Assembly (NCBI GenBank): GCA_024138025.1
Contig: JAMXBD010000637.1
Span: forward strand, 434,001-498,000
Direction: 5' to 3'
Origin: Combretum micranthum
Lineage: Eukaryota; Streptophyta; Magnoliopsida; Myrtales; Combretaceae
DNA: 64,000 bases
The notes beneath the pieces were generated by a model. It was not told where the DNA came from. It did no database searches and worked only from the letters and a program-made list of their open reading frames with translations. This document shows, piece after piece, positions 24,759-35,339 of the stretch; position 1 is the stretch's first letter, and each line of letters begins with the position of its first letter. The translations under genes were made by a program, and so were the position numbers.

Positions 24759-25558
24759 GCTTCTCCATTATCTCTTTTCTTCCTTTTAATTGGGTAGTTT
24801 TTTTTTTTTTTTAATATCATCCCCTCTTCTCTTTTTCTCTATTTTCTCCCTTTAAATTTTTTGTAATAAAAACTATTCCCATTTTTAATGTTTTTTCGTT
24901 TATTTTTGCATACATAACGCGGGTGCCTTATACTCTAGTTACTATTACGTGAATATACTTTCATTCGTCTCAAAAAATTAAATACTAAAATATGACATGT
25001 GACAATTGACAATTAGTTGTACTCTATTGGCTCTTTCCTTGTTATCTATCGCCGCTATCCTAAAAAAGTCTCTATTTCAATTATACTTATCTTCATAAAC
25101 ATGTTTATAGTTTCTTACTCTATCCTCATTTTGTAATTAATATTTTATACATTTGATACTTTTTTTAAAGATGTATTCTTTAAAGAAAACAGGAAAGCAA
25201 TAGTAGCAATGACAGAGTCCAAGTATCCCACATTAATTGGCCCCAGTTACTTTGTGGAATGAAATTATCCGTTTTAATCTGACTTTAGCGTCTCATTGCT
25301 CTTAATTAAAACGTATTACTTGGTGTCATTTCTTTTTTTGTTTTTTGGTTTATTCTTCGTCATTAAGCTAAACTCCGATCCTGGACCCACAATTTTATCC
25401 TAAATTATCTTAAAAAGGTCCCTCCACTATGTTACCCTTGCAAAATAAAGGTATCGACCTCCAAAAAAATCCAAAGTTAATATATTAAAAAAATGTAAAT
25501 TTTAAAAGATAAGATCGCCCATTATAAAATTGGACAAATTTACCCTTCGTGTGGACCC

Positions 25559-25564
25559 CACGTG
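25559..25564. promoter_or_regulatory. G-box upstream of bZIP gene
   Basis: CACGTG in the context CCACGTGTCG, a classic plant G-box/ABRE-like core, 17 bases before the TATA box. bZIP and bHLH factors bind this core, so autoregulation or ABA/light-type input is conceivable but is inference. Confidence 0.6.
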
Positions 25565-25580
25565 TCGCCCACCCCCTTGC

Positions 25581-25588
25581 TATAAATA
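25581..25588 (+). promoter_or_regulatory. TATA box of bZIP gene
   Basis: TATAAATA lies 101 bases before the start codon. Transcription would be expected to start about 30 bases downstream in a C/T-rich stretch (about 25610-25640), giving a short leader of 50-80 bases with no ATG in it. Confidence 0.75.
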
Positions 25589-25688
25589 ACCTCCCCCTAC
25601 ACCACTTACCTTCCCTTTTCCCTTTCTTTCTACTCTCAGGTTCAATATTCTAGACTTTTCTAGTCAGTAGTTCAATTCTAAAGCCATA

Positions 25689-26123
25689 ATGTTCTGCTCA
25701 GATGAAATGCCTGAGTTCTCAATCCCGGTTCTCGAACCCGAGTTCGCGGACGAGTTAAGATCAGAGCTCTTAACAATGCTCCAATCAGAAAACCCGGTGA
25801 GTTCTAATTCCGCTTCGGAAGCATCTAACCGGACCGGCTCTCCAATAGATGAGCGGAAGCGGAAGCGCATGAAATCTAACCGGGAATCGGCCCGTCGGTC
25901 CCGTTGGCGTAAGAAGCAGCATTTGGTGGAACTCACGGAACAGCTGAACCAGTTCAGCTTGGAGAACCGGGAACTTAAAAATCAGTTATACCTGGTGATG
26001 AACCAGTGCAACCTAGTAAAGAGAGAAAACGACCAGTTAAAATCCGAATGCACTGCATTATGGGCCATACTTTCGGATTTAAACAGTGTCTTATGCACAA
26101 CGCAACAATTGCAGTACCCTTAA
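25689..26123 (+). CDS. bZIP transcription factor, group S-like, intronless
   Basis: This 144-residue protein is a nuclear DNA-binding factor expected to bind ACGT-core promoter elements as a dimer. The basic region (residues about 55-76) contains NRESARRSRWRKKQHL with the diagnostic Asn64-x7-Arg72 spacing. The zipper starts nine residues later, with heptad positions L82, F89, L96, V103, V110, L117 and L124. The short acidic N-terminus and a small size without introns match the plant group S bZIPs (ocs-element-binding, AtbZIP1/11/53 relatives and nearby subclades). The ATG at 25689 is the first after the TATA box, and the reading frame is much more GC-rich than its flanks. No conserved sucrose-control uORF is visible in the short leader, so it is probably not one of the S1 members regulated that way. 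Trp73 in the basic region, where Met or other residues are common, is noteworthy. Exact orthology cannot be assigned. Confidence 0.93.
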   Translation: MFCSDEMPEFSIPVLEPEFADELRSELLTMLQSENPVSSNSASEASNRTGSPIDERKRKRMKSNRESARRSRWRKKQHLVELTEQLNQFSLENRELKNQLYLVMNQCNLVKRENDQLKSECTALWAILSDLNSVLCTTQQLQYP

Positions 26124-26480
26124 AATAAAAAAATTTCGAACACATCCATATTAATAGTAAATCAGCAATAACCTCCCTCTCTCTCTCCCATCCCGCTCCC
26201 AACGTACTCTTTCTAAAAATTTTTGGGAAGAAGAGGATGTTTCAGTTGCATGATCCGAGGTTTTTGTAGTTGGTTACGTCGTAAAGGTTTTGAATCTCTC
26301 CCCAACATTCTTTTTTGTTGGGTTTTGTACAAAAATGGGGCTCTCTCGCTCTCTCTCCCCCATTATTATCTTTTCTTTTCTTTTCTTTTTTTCCTTCTTA
26401 TAATTTGCATGCACGTGTTGTAAAGAATCTTCTAGTAAATAATGATCATGTAAAAGGAATTTATTTTATATAAATGCATG
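26124..26480 (+). other. probable 3' UTR of bZIP gene
   Basis: Downstream of the stop is a moderately GC-rich, CT-repeat-containing stretch, then T-rich sequence (26340-26400) and AT-rich sequence with ATTTATTTTATATAAA near 26460. The last could serve as a plant far/near upstream polyadenylation element. The open frame at 26223-26423 inside it has no recognised motif and I do not call it a gene. Confidence 0.45.
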
Positions 26481-26518
26481 ACGATTGGAAATTTACGTTG
26501 AGGTTTTAGAAAAAAAGA

Positions 26519-26534
26519 GTGTGTGTGTGTGTGT
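26519..26534. repeat. (GT)n microsatellite
   Basis: Eight GT units about 400 bases after the bZIP stop codon. Confidence 0.8.
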
Positions 26535-26748
26535 TATATTATAAAAGTATTAGAAATTGAATGGGCGAGGCTGTGTTTAGAATTTGATAATGGTTTATTA
26601 TAAAGCCATTTTTTTACATGGATATACTCTATCGCACCGTTTGTTTATTTAGCCTTGTTTGCCGTGTAATTTATGTGGATTATTCGCTAATTAAGTAAAA
26701 ATTGTTACAATCAAAGCCGAACGCAGTGTCTTTTTGATTCGTTTTATT

Positions 26749-26908
26749 CACTATAAAAAAACAGACCTTTAGAGACAGAAAATTTGCGACGAAAATTAGA
26801 AAATATAGTTATAATTTTATAAATAAAATCTGCGACGATGGTTTTTGCGACGAAAATTTACGTTTATAGATAAAATTTTTGTCTCCAAAGCCCAATTTTC
26901 TTGTAGTG
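26749..26908. mobile_element. CACTA-type mini-element (MITE), 160 bp
   Basis: It starts CACTATAAAAAAACAGAC and its reverse complement starts CACTACAAGAAAATTGGG; CACTACAAGAAA is the classic CACTA (En/Spm) terminus in plants. The inverted repeats run for about 37 bases. A perfect 3-bp target duplication ATT flanks it (26746-26748 and 26909-26911), as expected for this superfamily. The interior carries the repeated motif GCGACGAAAATT. Non-coding; would depend on a CACTA transposase elsewhere. Confidence 0.87.
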
Positions 26909-26911
26909 ATT

Positions 26912-27781
26912 TTAGTGTTTTATTTTATGTTGTTTCAACAGACTATACAGATAAAAAATAAATATTTTTATTCCTAAATAAGTAAAATAAATAAAATATA
27001 AATATAGAATAAATACTAATAAAATACAAATAAAACTCACAGCATATATTTAATTAATCAAAGACCATCTGAACACAACTTTTTTTTGTAGGGCCAGAAA
27101 AGCAAAACATAGACAATGTTATATGTTGGCGGAACTAAAGTATCTTTTTATCCGTGCAAAAGCATATGTGCAAAGTTTTTAGCTTTGAGTAGCATTTCGT
27201 GTATGTGGCCAAAAAAAAAAAAAATGAGTGGCATCCCGTGTTCCAAAAGACACGTTTTGGATATTCTAAATTCTAATAACTAGATGGCAAAATAAAGAAT
27301 ATTCTAATAACTAATTTTGTTGTGGATGAATTACTTCTAGCAAATCTTTTGTTAGTTATTTAATATATATACCCATAATTGGAAAAAAGGTGTTCCTACT
27401 TGAAAAACAATAAGATGAATGAAATGTGTTGAAAATTAGGTGTCACGCATATATACATGTCATAGATAAAAACTAATAAAATTTCAATATCTAACAATAT
27501 TTATAAAATAATGAGAGTCTTTTATAAATAAATTCAAAGAATCACTTGTCCAAATATAATTAATATCTACCCATAATTTTTATATGCATATGGTATACAA
27601 TATTTGGTGAATCCTCTCTCCATGAGCAACCCAACTCTTTCCATAGCTCATATCTTACATAGTTTTAAGGGAAATGTTTAATTGATAAATTTATAAAGAT
27701 ATGCTTGTTCAGTTTACTTTGTCACCTCCTAAAACTAAAGCATAATCCACCTTATATTTATGCCATAGTATAAATATGTAA
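26912..27781. other. AT-rich intergenic DNA
   Basis: No gene or element recognised. Short open frames only. Confidence 0.55.
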
Positions 27782-27790
27782 AAACTAAAA

Positions 27791-28878
27791 GGGTTAATGT
27801 CTCAAAAGGTGTTTGAACTTTACGAAATGTGCAATTAATTTCCTATATTTTAATTCGGTCAATTTAATTCATACTTAAATTTTCCGTGCTCTCATTTGTT
27901 ACCTTTATTAACTTACTTAACTCTGTTATTCCTGCTAGCGCTTAGGATCTATTAGAACATGAATGTAAAAAAAAAAAAAAAGCATTAAAAAATAATCGTT
28001 AGCACCAAACCCCTGAATGACGTAGAAATAGAAAATGAAATTCCAGAAAAGCATAATAGCAAATTTATAAAAGAAGGATATGTACGCTTAAGTGCAACAA
28101 ATCAATTTTAACTATTACTAAAATGGAAGAATATGGAGATTTATATATGCTTTTTGCTTCAAAACAGAGAAATTTTAATTATACTAAAATGGTGAGTGTT
28201 TTATTATGTGTTATCTTTATCAAAAGAAAAAAAATATATATAATTGAGATGAAGCAAGAGCACATGTGGTACTGATTGAACATTCCAATTTATTGATGGT
28301 CGAAGGCGCACAAGTTTTGTTACTGAAGTAATTCAAAAGATGGTCGGCACTTCGTGGTGTGGGTATTCCAAGTCAGTTGATCACTGAAGCTACTCAACAT
28401 CGACAACTTGAACAAACTTGGAACTCATACATCCTGCTGGTTTTTTTTTTTTGGGCCACTATACATCCTACTGGTTGGGCGCTCTAATTTTTTCCATCAT
28501 GCTTGAACGCTCGTACATGTTGTACTGCAATTGGTTCGATTTTGCAATTTTTTGGGGTTTCCAGCGTGAGTTTGTTCAAAGGGGGCGGTGGGGGGTTAGG
28601 GTTTCAAACTCTAACCTACTTTTAATTTTGTAGCCATATAAGAAATGGGTTGTGTTATAGGTTCTTTTTTTTTTTTTTTTAATTTGATGTTCTTTTTTTA
28701 TACATGTCACATTCTAATAGGTCCAAAGTGCTAGTGGGATAATAGAGTTAAATAAGTTAACAGAGTCATCAAATATGAGCATGAAAAGTTTATGTAGGTA
28801 CCAAATTAACCGAATAAAAATATAGATAGTTAATTGCATATTTTTTCAAATTTCAAGTACCTTCTATGACATTAACCC
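27791..28878. mobile_element. Mutator-like non-autonomous element with long inverted repeats (possible Pack-MULE)
   Basis: About 180-bp terminal inverted repeats (27791-27970 and 28693-28878) both begin GGGTTAATGTC when read inward and stay alignable throughout. Flanking 9-bp sequences AAACTAAAA (27782-27790) and AAACTCAAA (28879-28887) match at 8 of 9, the Mutator duplication length. The interior (about 720 bp) has no transposase. It contains a less AT-rich stretch (28260-28640) with a GTGAGT at 28566 and a pyrimidine-rich TTTTGTAG ending near 28632 that could bound a small intron, so it may be a captured gene fragment. The open frame 28418-28633 there has no recognisable domain. Confidence 0.8.
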
Positions 28879-29049
28879 AAACTCAAAACAATTAAAATCC
28901 ATCAATTACAATTTATAGTTGTTCAATTTCACATTAATTATTCTAATTTCGTTATATATTATTAGTCTATAACTTCAAAAGCAATTTGGTAAACTAAACA
29001 AATAAAAATCAATATAAGTTGTAAAAATTTATTATATAATCCATACAAC

Positions 29050-29893
29050 TCTATCGTCAAAGCCAATTTTAAGTTCTAAGGTCTTGAAGGGAAAGATATT
29101 ACTCAGTGGCTTGTTCCTACCAATGCATTAGAAATGCAAGGTTTTTGTGGATCAACCCTTTTCTATAGAAGGTTTATTAGAGATTTTAGTGCAATAGTTG
29201 CATTAATTGATAGTTCACATTTCATTAAGGTTTAGCCGCTCAAAAGAGTTTTAAGATTATCAAATAAAAGTTTGTTGCATCATTAGTGTTAACTCTTTGA
29301 GATTTCAATAAGGTGCTTAAGCCTAGATATGATAATTGGGTATTAGAATATGTGTAATTATAATGCACGAGAGAAGACATGTTGCCTTCTTATGTAAAAT
29401 TAAGCAAGTTTGCTATAAACCATCCATTTTATGACAAAGAGTTATATGCTTTTGTTCAAGCTTTACAGGTATGGCAACATGACTAATTGCAAAAAGAATT
29501 TATAATTTATTCAGATCTTGAATATCTAAAATATTTAAAAGGTCGAAGTATGTTGTTAAAACATCAATATTAGGTGGCTTAAATTTGTGGAGTCCTTTGC
29601 ATATTATATTATTAGGTACAAGCAAAATAATACAAACATAGATGTCAATGTGTTTTCTAGGCCTCACATAATTATTAATACGCTTTAATTAAAACATTGG
29701 GGTTTGACATGATTGTGGGTTAATATGAAGGAATTATAACTTCTACCCTCTATGGAACTAGTCCTATGAGGATGTTTCAGTTTGTAGATGTCATGTTTCT
29801 ATTGACTTTTTTTTTTCGACATGGCAAGTTGTGTATTATAGTGGCTTGTTATGTGAGCTGTTGGTTAGAGAGGCACATGATGGAGATCTTTTA
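29050..29893 (+). pseudogene. decayed gypsy RNase H / integrase N-terminus
   Basis: Translation in shifting plus frames gives blocks typical of gypsy pol: FYRRFIRDFSAIVA near 29160-29200, YDKELYAFVQALQVWQH near 29440-29480, YLKYLKG near 29520-29545, and LLVREAHDGDLL near 29857-29893, the last from the integrase zinc region. Stops are frequent. The sequence ends exactly at a Harbinger-like MITE and resumes on its other side at 30314. Confidence 0.8.
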
Positions 29894-30310
29894 TGTCTTG
29901 TTTGGTACACATGAATTGTTTGAAATGGAATGGATTGGAATCAAAGGAGTGCGATGGAATGGAATCAACAAGGGAATGATAAATCCAATTCTTTCTTAGG
30001 ATGCGGACACAGAATGGAATGGAAAGAAATTAGTTTATATTGCAATTTACCAAAAAATCCTTCACAAAAAAAAGATGATAAATTCATATGAGATGGAAAG
30101 GTAATTTAATTAAAAATCTTTAATTGAAGATGGAAAAGAATCGGGATTTCACCTTCTTAAAGGTAAAATCGAATTCCACCTTGAAGTCAAAATCATCTAT
30201 TCCAAGAACATACAATTTCGGATTCTTATAACGCTTCCAAATGTAAGATATTGAATGAAAGTTGGAATCATGATTCTACTCCAGTTAATTCCTACATACC
30301 AAATAAGCTA
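29894..30310. mobile_element. Harbinger-like MITE inserted in gypsy pol
   Basis: Ends TGTCTTGTTTGGTACAC and, as reverse complement of the right end, TAGCTTATTTGGTATG, give imperfect inverted repeats of about 24 bases. TTA occurs on both sides (29891-29893 and 30311-30313), the 3-bp TWA duplication of PIF/Harbinger elements. The ends match those of 62874-63217. The interior carries repeated GGAATGG/CCATTCC-like words and no coding capacity. The superfamily is inferred only from target size and sequence. Confidence 0.72.
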
Positions 30311-30313
30311 TTA

Positions 30314-30750
30314 TGGAATTTTAGAATGAGATGATGTTAGAAGCTTTATGGGGGCAAATTTATTGGCTGGGCATGGTTCATGATATGCATAGTGTCATTA
30401 GATACCGAATTGTTTGCAAACAAGTTAAGTCTCAAAAAGAACCTACTGATTTATACTTTCAGTTTTCACTTCCAATTTCCATTTATCTATGGTATGACAT
30501 TAACATAGACTTTTTATTAGGTCTTCTTAAGACTAAGTGAGGGGAAATTGTATTATGGTGGTGGTTGATAATTTATAAAAATGTCTTACGTTATTCCCTA
30601 CCACTAGGTAGGATATTGTGAGCTTACATGGCATACCGCATAGCATAGTCTCAAATCATTAATGGTAAGTTTCTTAACTATTTTTAAAAACTGTTTAGAG
30701 AATGAAGTTAAATATTAAATTGCGATTTAGTACCATTGTAGGCTAGAATT
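30314..30750 (+). pseudogene. decayed gypsy integrase core
   Basis: This continues the pol relic after the MITE: IYWLGMVHDMHSVIRY, then RIVCKQVKSQKEPT at about 30399-30445 (integrase zinc-site Cys and following linker), NIDFLLGLLKT at 30505-30536, a broken central part, and LHGIPHSIVSN near 30625-30660. The last match (RFSTIV-like) is near 30735. The open frame 30331-30540 is part of this relic, not a gene. Confidence 0.8.
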
Positions 30751-31775
30751 TTTAGTTCTAGTTCTATTCTTTCTTCAATTGGATGCCTATTAAATTATGA
30801 AAACTTTTCAATGGCTTTGAAGTTATCACCCAACTATAGTTAGGAAAAAATAATAAATAAAAAATTAGTAAGTTGGGTTGATCCTAACTTAACTAATGAT
30901 CTACAATCAATCTATTGTTAATAATTTTTTTAAATCATGTTTTAGGTTTATGATCTAACCTACTAAAACCTTAACAGTTACTAAATAAACTTCTCAAATT
31001 AAAAATTATTTTTCCAAACTTTATAATTTTTTTATAGGACCTAACTTTATTTACTATTTATAAAGGTTTTATTTAATTTTTATATTATTTTATATTTATT
31101 TGGGAAAATTTTTTTAGAAAGCATTTAATGGGAAAAAAAACAATTTATTTCATATATTAGGTATCTCACAAGTGGCTATGTACTTGCTAACCAGAATCAA
31201 ATTACCTCATAGCTCTTATTTTGGAAAACTTTAGCATATCCATACATACATATATATACATATATATATAAATTTTTCAAACTCTTTTCACTTTAAGTGA
31301 TCAAATTTTAGTCTTTTTTTTAATATACTTATCTCTTTATTTAAAAATCTTAACACTTTCATAGCTTTTGAAAAAGAATTTCAATTTAATTTTTTATAAA
31401 AAAGATATTTTTCTAAGTGATAACACTCTTTCTTCATTTGAAAAAAGATATTTTGAAAAAATTTCCCTTATTATTTATTCTTTTTTATTTTTTAACGATT
31501 TATTATAGGACACCAAGTTCAATCTTGAGTGGTACGTAAACAATAACCTCTTTAGTCTACATAGTAAACACTCGTTTCATTTGTGAATCCTAAAAAGAAA
31601 TTATTTTTATAGAAAAGAAAAGGAATCTCTTTTTTTTATGAAACTAATTTTTTTTTCTTTGGAAAGTAAAGAAAGAAAAAAAGGAAAAGAGAGACTAATC
31701 TATAATGTTGATCAATGCACCTCTAACAAGCTTAGGCAGAATTTGAAGTTTCTCAAAATTGAGAGAGAAGATACG
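30751..31775. other. AT-rich DNA inside the disrupted gypsy relic
   Basis: Mostly A/T tracts, with a TA-rich microsatellite near 31245-31270. No gene seen. It lies between two halves of the same integrase relic, so it was probably inserted or is anciently diverged internal sequence. Confidence 0.5.
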
Positions 31776-31783
31776 AGAGCAGG

Positions 31784-32511
31784 TAGAGGTGTTCACGGTT
31801 CAGTTAATCGGTCCGTAATCTTATTTTTTTATTCTAACTGTAATAATCGGATTTTCAATATTATGATCCTAAACAGATCTATTATAAACGGTTAACCGTC
31901 TTAACGGTTAACCATTTTCTTCGGTTAATTTTTTCAGTTTTTGGTTTTTAACCATTTAATATAATGGTTGCACAAATTTTGCAGTTAACCATATTTTTCA
32001 ATATGTCCATAAAAAAATTAGAGTATTTTTTTGTATAATTATATTAAAAACAATAAATTAAGAATGCAAGACATGTAAAATAGTTATTAATATATATTGG
32101 TGCCATCAAGATAATAATCATAATAGCCTTTTACTCATGTGTTCTTATCAACCTTGATCAATTGAGCTCAATACAAAATCTCGATCAAACACCACCATTC
32201 CAATTTTTAAACATATATGCATTTGTTTCTTCTTGCTTAATCATTCAATTTAACACAATTCATATTGATAAGACTAAAAAAATAATTATATGGGTATATT
32301 ATAAATTATATATATTTATAATTGCAGATCAGTTAACTGAATCCATCGGTTTCTAGAATCTAAAAACCGAAACCGAAACCGAAACCGAAAATCGAAAAAA
32401 TTAAAAATACTAATCCTAAACCGAAACCGATAAATTAGTTAACCGTTTTTTCATTGGTTTCCTGGTTTCAGTTCAGTTATCCTAAACATTCGGTTTTTTT
32501 GTACACCCCTA
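31784..32511. mobile_element. hAT-like non-autonomous element, 728 bp
   Basis: Ends TAGAGGTGTTCA and, reverse complement of right end, TAGGGGTGTACA match at 10 of 12 bases. The flanking 8-bp sequences AGAGCAGG (31776-31783) and AGAGTAGG (32512-32519) match at 7 of 8, the hAT duplication length. Subterminal ACCGAAACCGAAACCGAAAC repeats near 32366-32392 and inverted GGTT/AACC words are typical of such plant elements. No transposase. Confidence 0.75.
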
Positions 32512-32962
32512 AGAGTAGGTATGGACTTGAGAATGATTTGAGAGAAATGAGATGTTGTGTATGTTTGGACGAGTTTTCATGGCGTTTATTTGTACCGTTT
32601 TTGACTCAATCCAAATTAGGAAGGTCAAAATTCATCATAAAAATTTCACTTTTTATTATTGAACATAATTTCAATACAATTATCTTAAATAATTTAACTA
32701 GCCATTAATTTGATCGAACTTTTCAGCTTATTGCTTGAATTATGTTTCTCACTTCTCATGTATACTAAATCCATCTTAAAACATGTTAATTGACAGCTAG
32801 AAGATCCATATTTGATTAAACATACATTTATTTTTTTTTCACTCCAATTTTGGATGCGTTTTTGAATGAATTTTGATTTAATTTGAGTCTTAATTCACAA
32901 ATTCCACATTAGTGAGATCAAACAAGAAAAATGATGCAAAATAAGTTTTAGGAAAAAAAAAA

Positions 32963-33279
32963 GGGTAAATTACACTAGTGGGTCAAAATGTTTGAGGGTA
33001 AGTTCATTTTGGATCACAACGTTCGGAGTGGTTAAAAAGAGATCACAACATTTAGAGATAAGTTTATTTTGGATCACAACGTTTGAAAAAATAATTCAAC
33101 TTAGGTTTCTATGGACATATGTCAACAAAAGAAGATGCCACATGTCTACAAGAGGTGACATGTGTCAACAGGTGAATGTAACATGGTCCTTAGAGATTTG
33201 AATTGAATCACTTTTCCAAACATCGTAACTCAAAATGAACTTACTCCCAAACATTGTGACTCACTGATATAATTTACCC
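32963..33279. mobile_element. Mutator-type MITE, family A, 317 bp
   Basis: Long inverted repeats of about 85 bases begin GGGTAAATTACACTAGTG on the left and GGGTAAATTATATCAGTG on the reverse complement of the right end. The 9-bp flanks are A-rich and match at 8 of 9, but being low-complexity they are weak evidence by themselves. It belongs with 43441-43803 and 58469-58815. Each arm also contains an internal repeat of TTGGATCACAAC-like units. Non-coding. Confidence 0.75.
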
Positions 33280-33288
33280 AAAAGAAAA

Positions 33289-35339
33289 ATGAATTTTCCT
33301 TTTAATAATAAACTAAATCTAAGTTACATATCCAAGCAAATGACAAATTTAAGGATCTCGTGCCTATTTGAGATCATAATTTTACATAGCTATAAATTTT
33401 GTTTTAAAACATATTGAATTATGGCTTAAAGCTACAATCTACTAAAATTGTGTATTATTTTACGTAGAACTAATCTAACACCTAGGCTAAAACTCAAGAA
33501 GAGTTTCTATTCCAATTTTAAATCTCAATTATCCAAACTTTTATCTCTTTTACAATTTTCAATCCAGTTTGTTCAATTTCAACAAATTAAATAATAAAAC
33601 AATAATATACATGAATAAAAAGATAAAGGATAGAGAAGATAACACTGAATTTAATATCAGGTTCAATCCATAAATTATTCTCTATAGGTCCACAAATGTG
33701 TCATACTGGAGGACTCACAAACACTTTATTAAACACAACTAAATGTTGTAAAGGAACTACATCACAATTCAAAACATAAATCATTCAAATCGTGCCTTTT
33801 ACACAAAATACTATATCACACTCAAAACATAACTTTTGTCCTCACAAGATCACTCAACAATACCAAGATTAGTGTTTTACAAGAGAATGCCAATAATGAG
33901 CTTAAGACACTACTCAACCTTAACAAATGTACATAGCAAAATAAAGAACAAAGGACAAATTTGTGCAAAATTAAATACAATATGTTTGTAAGCAATTTAA
34001 TAGCTCAACTAACTCATTAGACCTTCCCAAAGTCCTCCATTTGTAACATTTTCAAAAAATATGGCCTTCGGATATTTTCCAACAAAGTCGGCCTTGTATT
34101 GAATGATTCAATTGCTATTTTTCTATCAACTAGCATTTAGACATCATAGGCTACCAGCTGTATGCCATCTGCAAAACAAGCACAAAAGGTTTTAGACTTG
34201 CTAGTGTCCGGATATCACATCTTAGTGTCTTGGCACTAACCTACTATACCATGACCAAAAGCTTGTTGATCATGTGAAAAAATGTCTAGCATCTAAACGC
34301 TAGCTACAACTAATATGAACAATCTTTTAATCATGGTAACGTTCAAGCATTTTCTTTTAGTCTTTTTTTCATTTCTAACCTTTTTTAAGTTTCCTTTCTT
34401 TTTCATTATTTAAGTTTTTTCTAAGGCAACAAGGTTTGAGGATGAAAATGGGATTTCATAACCATATGTCATCCATAAATAGAGGCCATTAACAAGACAC
34501 TTGGTTCTTTCTTATGTGCTGTTGTTAGGTGTAATTTGAAGGATTGAGATCTTTGTCTTCTAATTGTGTATATCAGTTCAAAGTAGACATCTCCTCAGGT
34601 CGGGTCCAAATTGGAACTCAAGTTAGCCATGTCAGGTCCTCCTCTGGACTTGCTTAGTGGACCTACTGTGGTCTGTAGGTCTAGGACGAGTTTGCTGATC
34701 ACACTATAGACCCAATGGGTCCAATCAAGTCTAATTTAAAAAAAAAATAAACTAAACTAAATATGTAGTATTTTTATCAAAATAAGAAATAAAAATAAAT
34801 ATTGAATTCAAAAATAATAGAAAAGTTAAAAAGTAAAGTAAATAACATTTAATATTTCCCAGGTGAATAGAAATTATTAGTCATCCATTCGTAATATTTA
34901 ATGCGTTGTTGAAAGCGACACATATGATAAATATAATTCAAAACAATATCTTATGCTTTATATAAAATTCTACTAAGAGCAAAATATCCCTTCTAAAAAA
35001 TGTAGGATTTTCTTTTTTTGTAGACTCTACTCTTTTAGAATGTCACTCTAATCCCATATTGCTAATTTCTTAACTCGATAGGATGTGCTTATGTATAAAT
35101 ATTTGCATATCTATGATAGTACTAAAAGAATATAGGCTAATAAATAGTTTATTCTTATACCCAAAGTTAAAGATTTTATTTTAATTTAAGAATTTTTATT
35201 TCTTAAATTTTTTTCCAAATAGATGGGTCAAACCCATCTCAACTCGCCTTAAACCTGGCAAGTCCACAAGTCTAAACCAGGCCCATGTCAATCCAGGGCG
35301 AGTATGGGATAGTTCTTGACCTAGTCGAGACCTGCAACA
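33289..35339. other. non-coding DNA, possible copia-type LTR debris
   Basis: No gene supported. The stretch near 33630-33720 (ACACTGAATTTAA... followed by a GGTCCAC) resembles a sequence common in plant copia leaders/LTRs, but I cannot place ends. The segment 34590-35330 has GGGTC-rich ends suggestive of another hAT-type element; I could not find matching target duplications. Confidence 0.4.

Larger units (their letters stand above)
20563..25558. other. long AT-rich intergenic region upstream of the bZIP gene
   Basis: About 5 kb without a supported gene. Open frames of 60-72 codons (20620, 21631, 23661, 24322) have no recognisable motif. Simple repeats are frequent: TA-rich at 21471-21515, (AC)n(TA)n at 22944-22968, CT-rich at 24566-24594 and 24711-24758. 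The stretch 21520-21830 is less AT-rich and could be a decayed exon or an RNA gene, but I cannot identify it. The last few hundred bases presumably include distal promoter elements of the bZIP gene. Confidence 0.55.

Noticed and set aside
25664..25936. 90-codon minus-strand frame over the bZIP gene
   Set aside because: Shadow of the bZIP coding sequence; no domain.
26223..26423. 66-codon frame after the bZIP gene
   Set aside because: Lies in the probable 3' UTR, CT-repeat-derived C-terminus, no motif.
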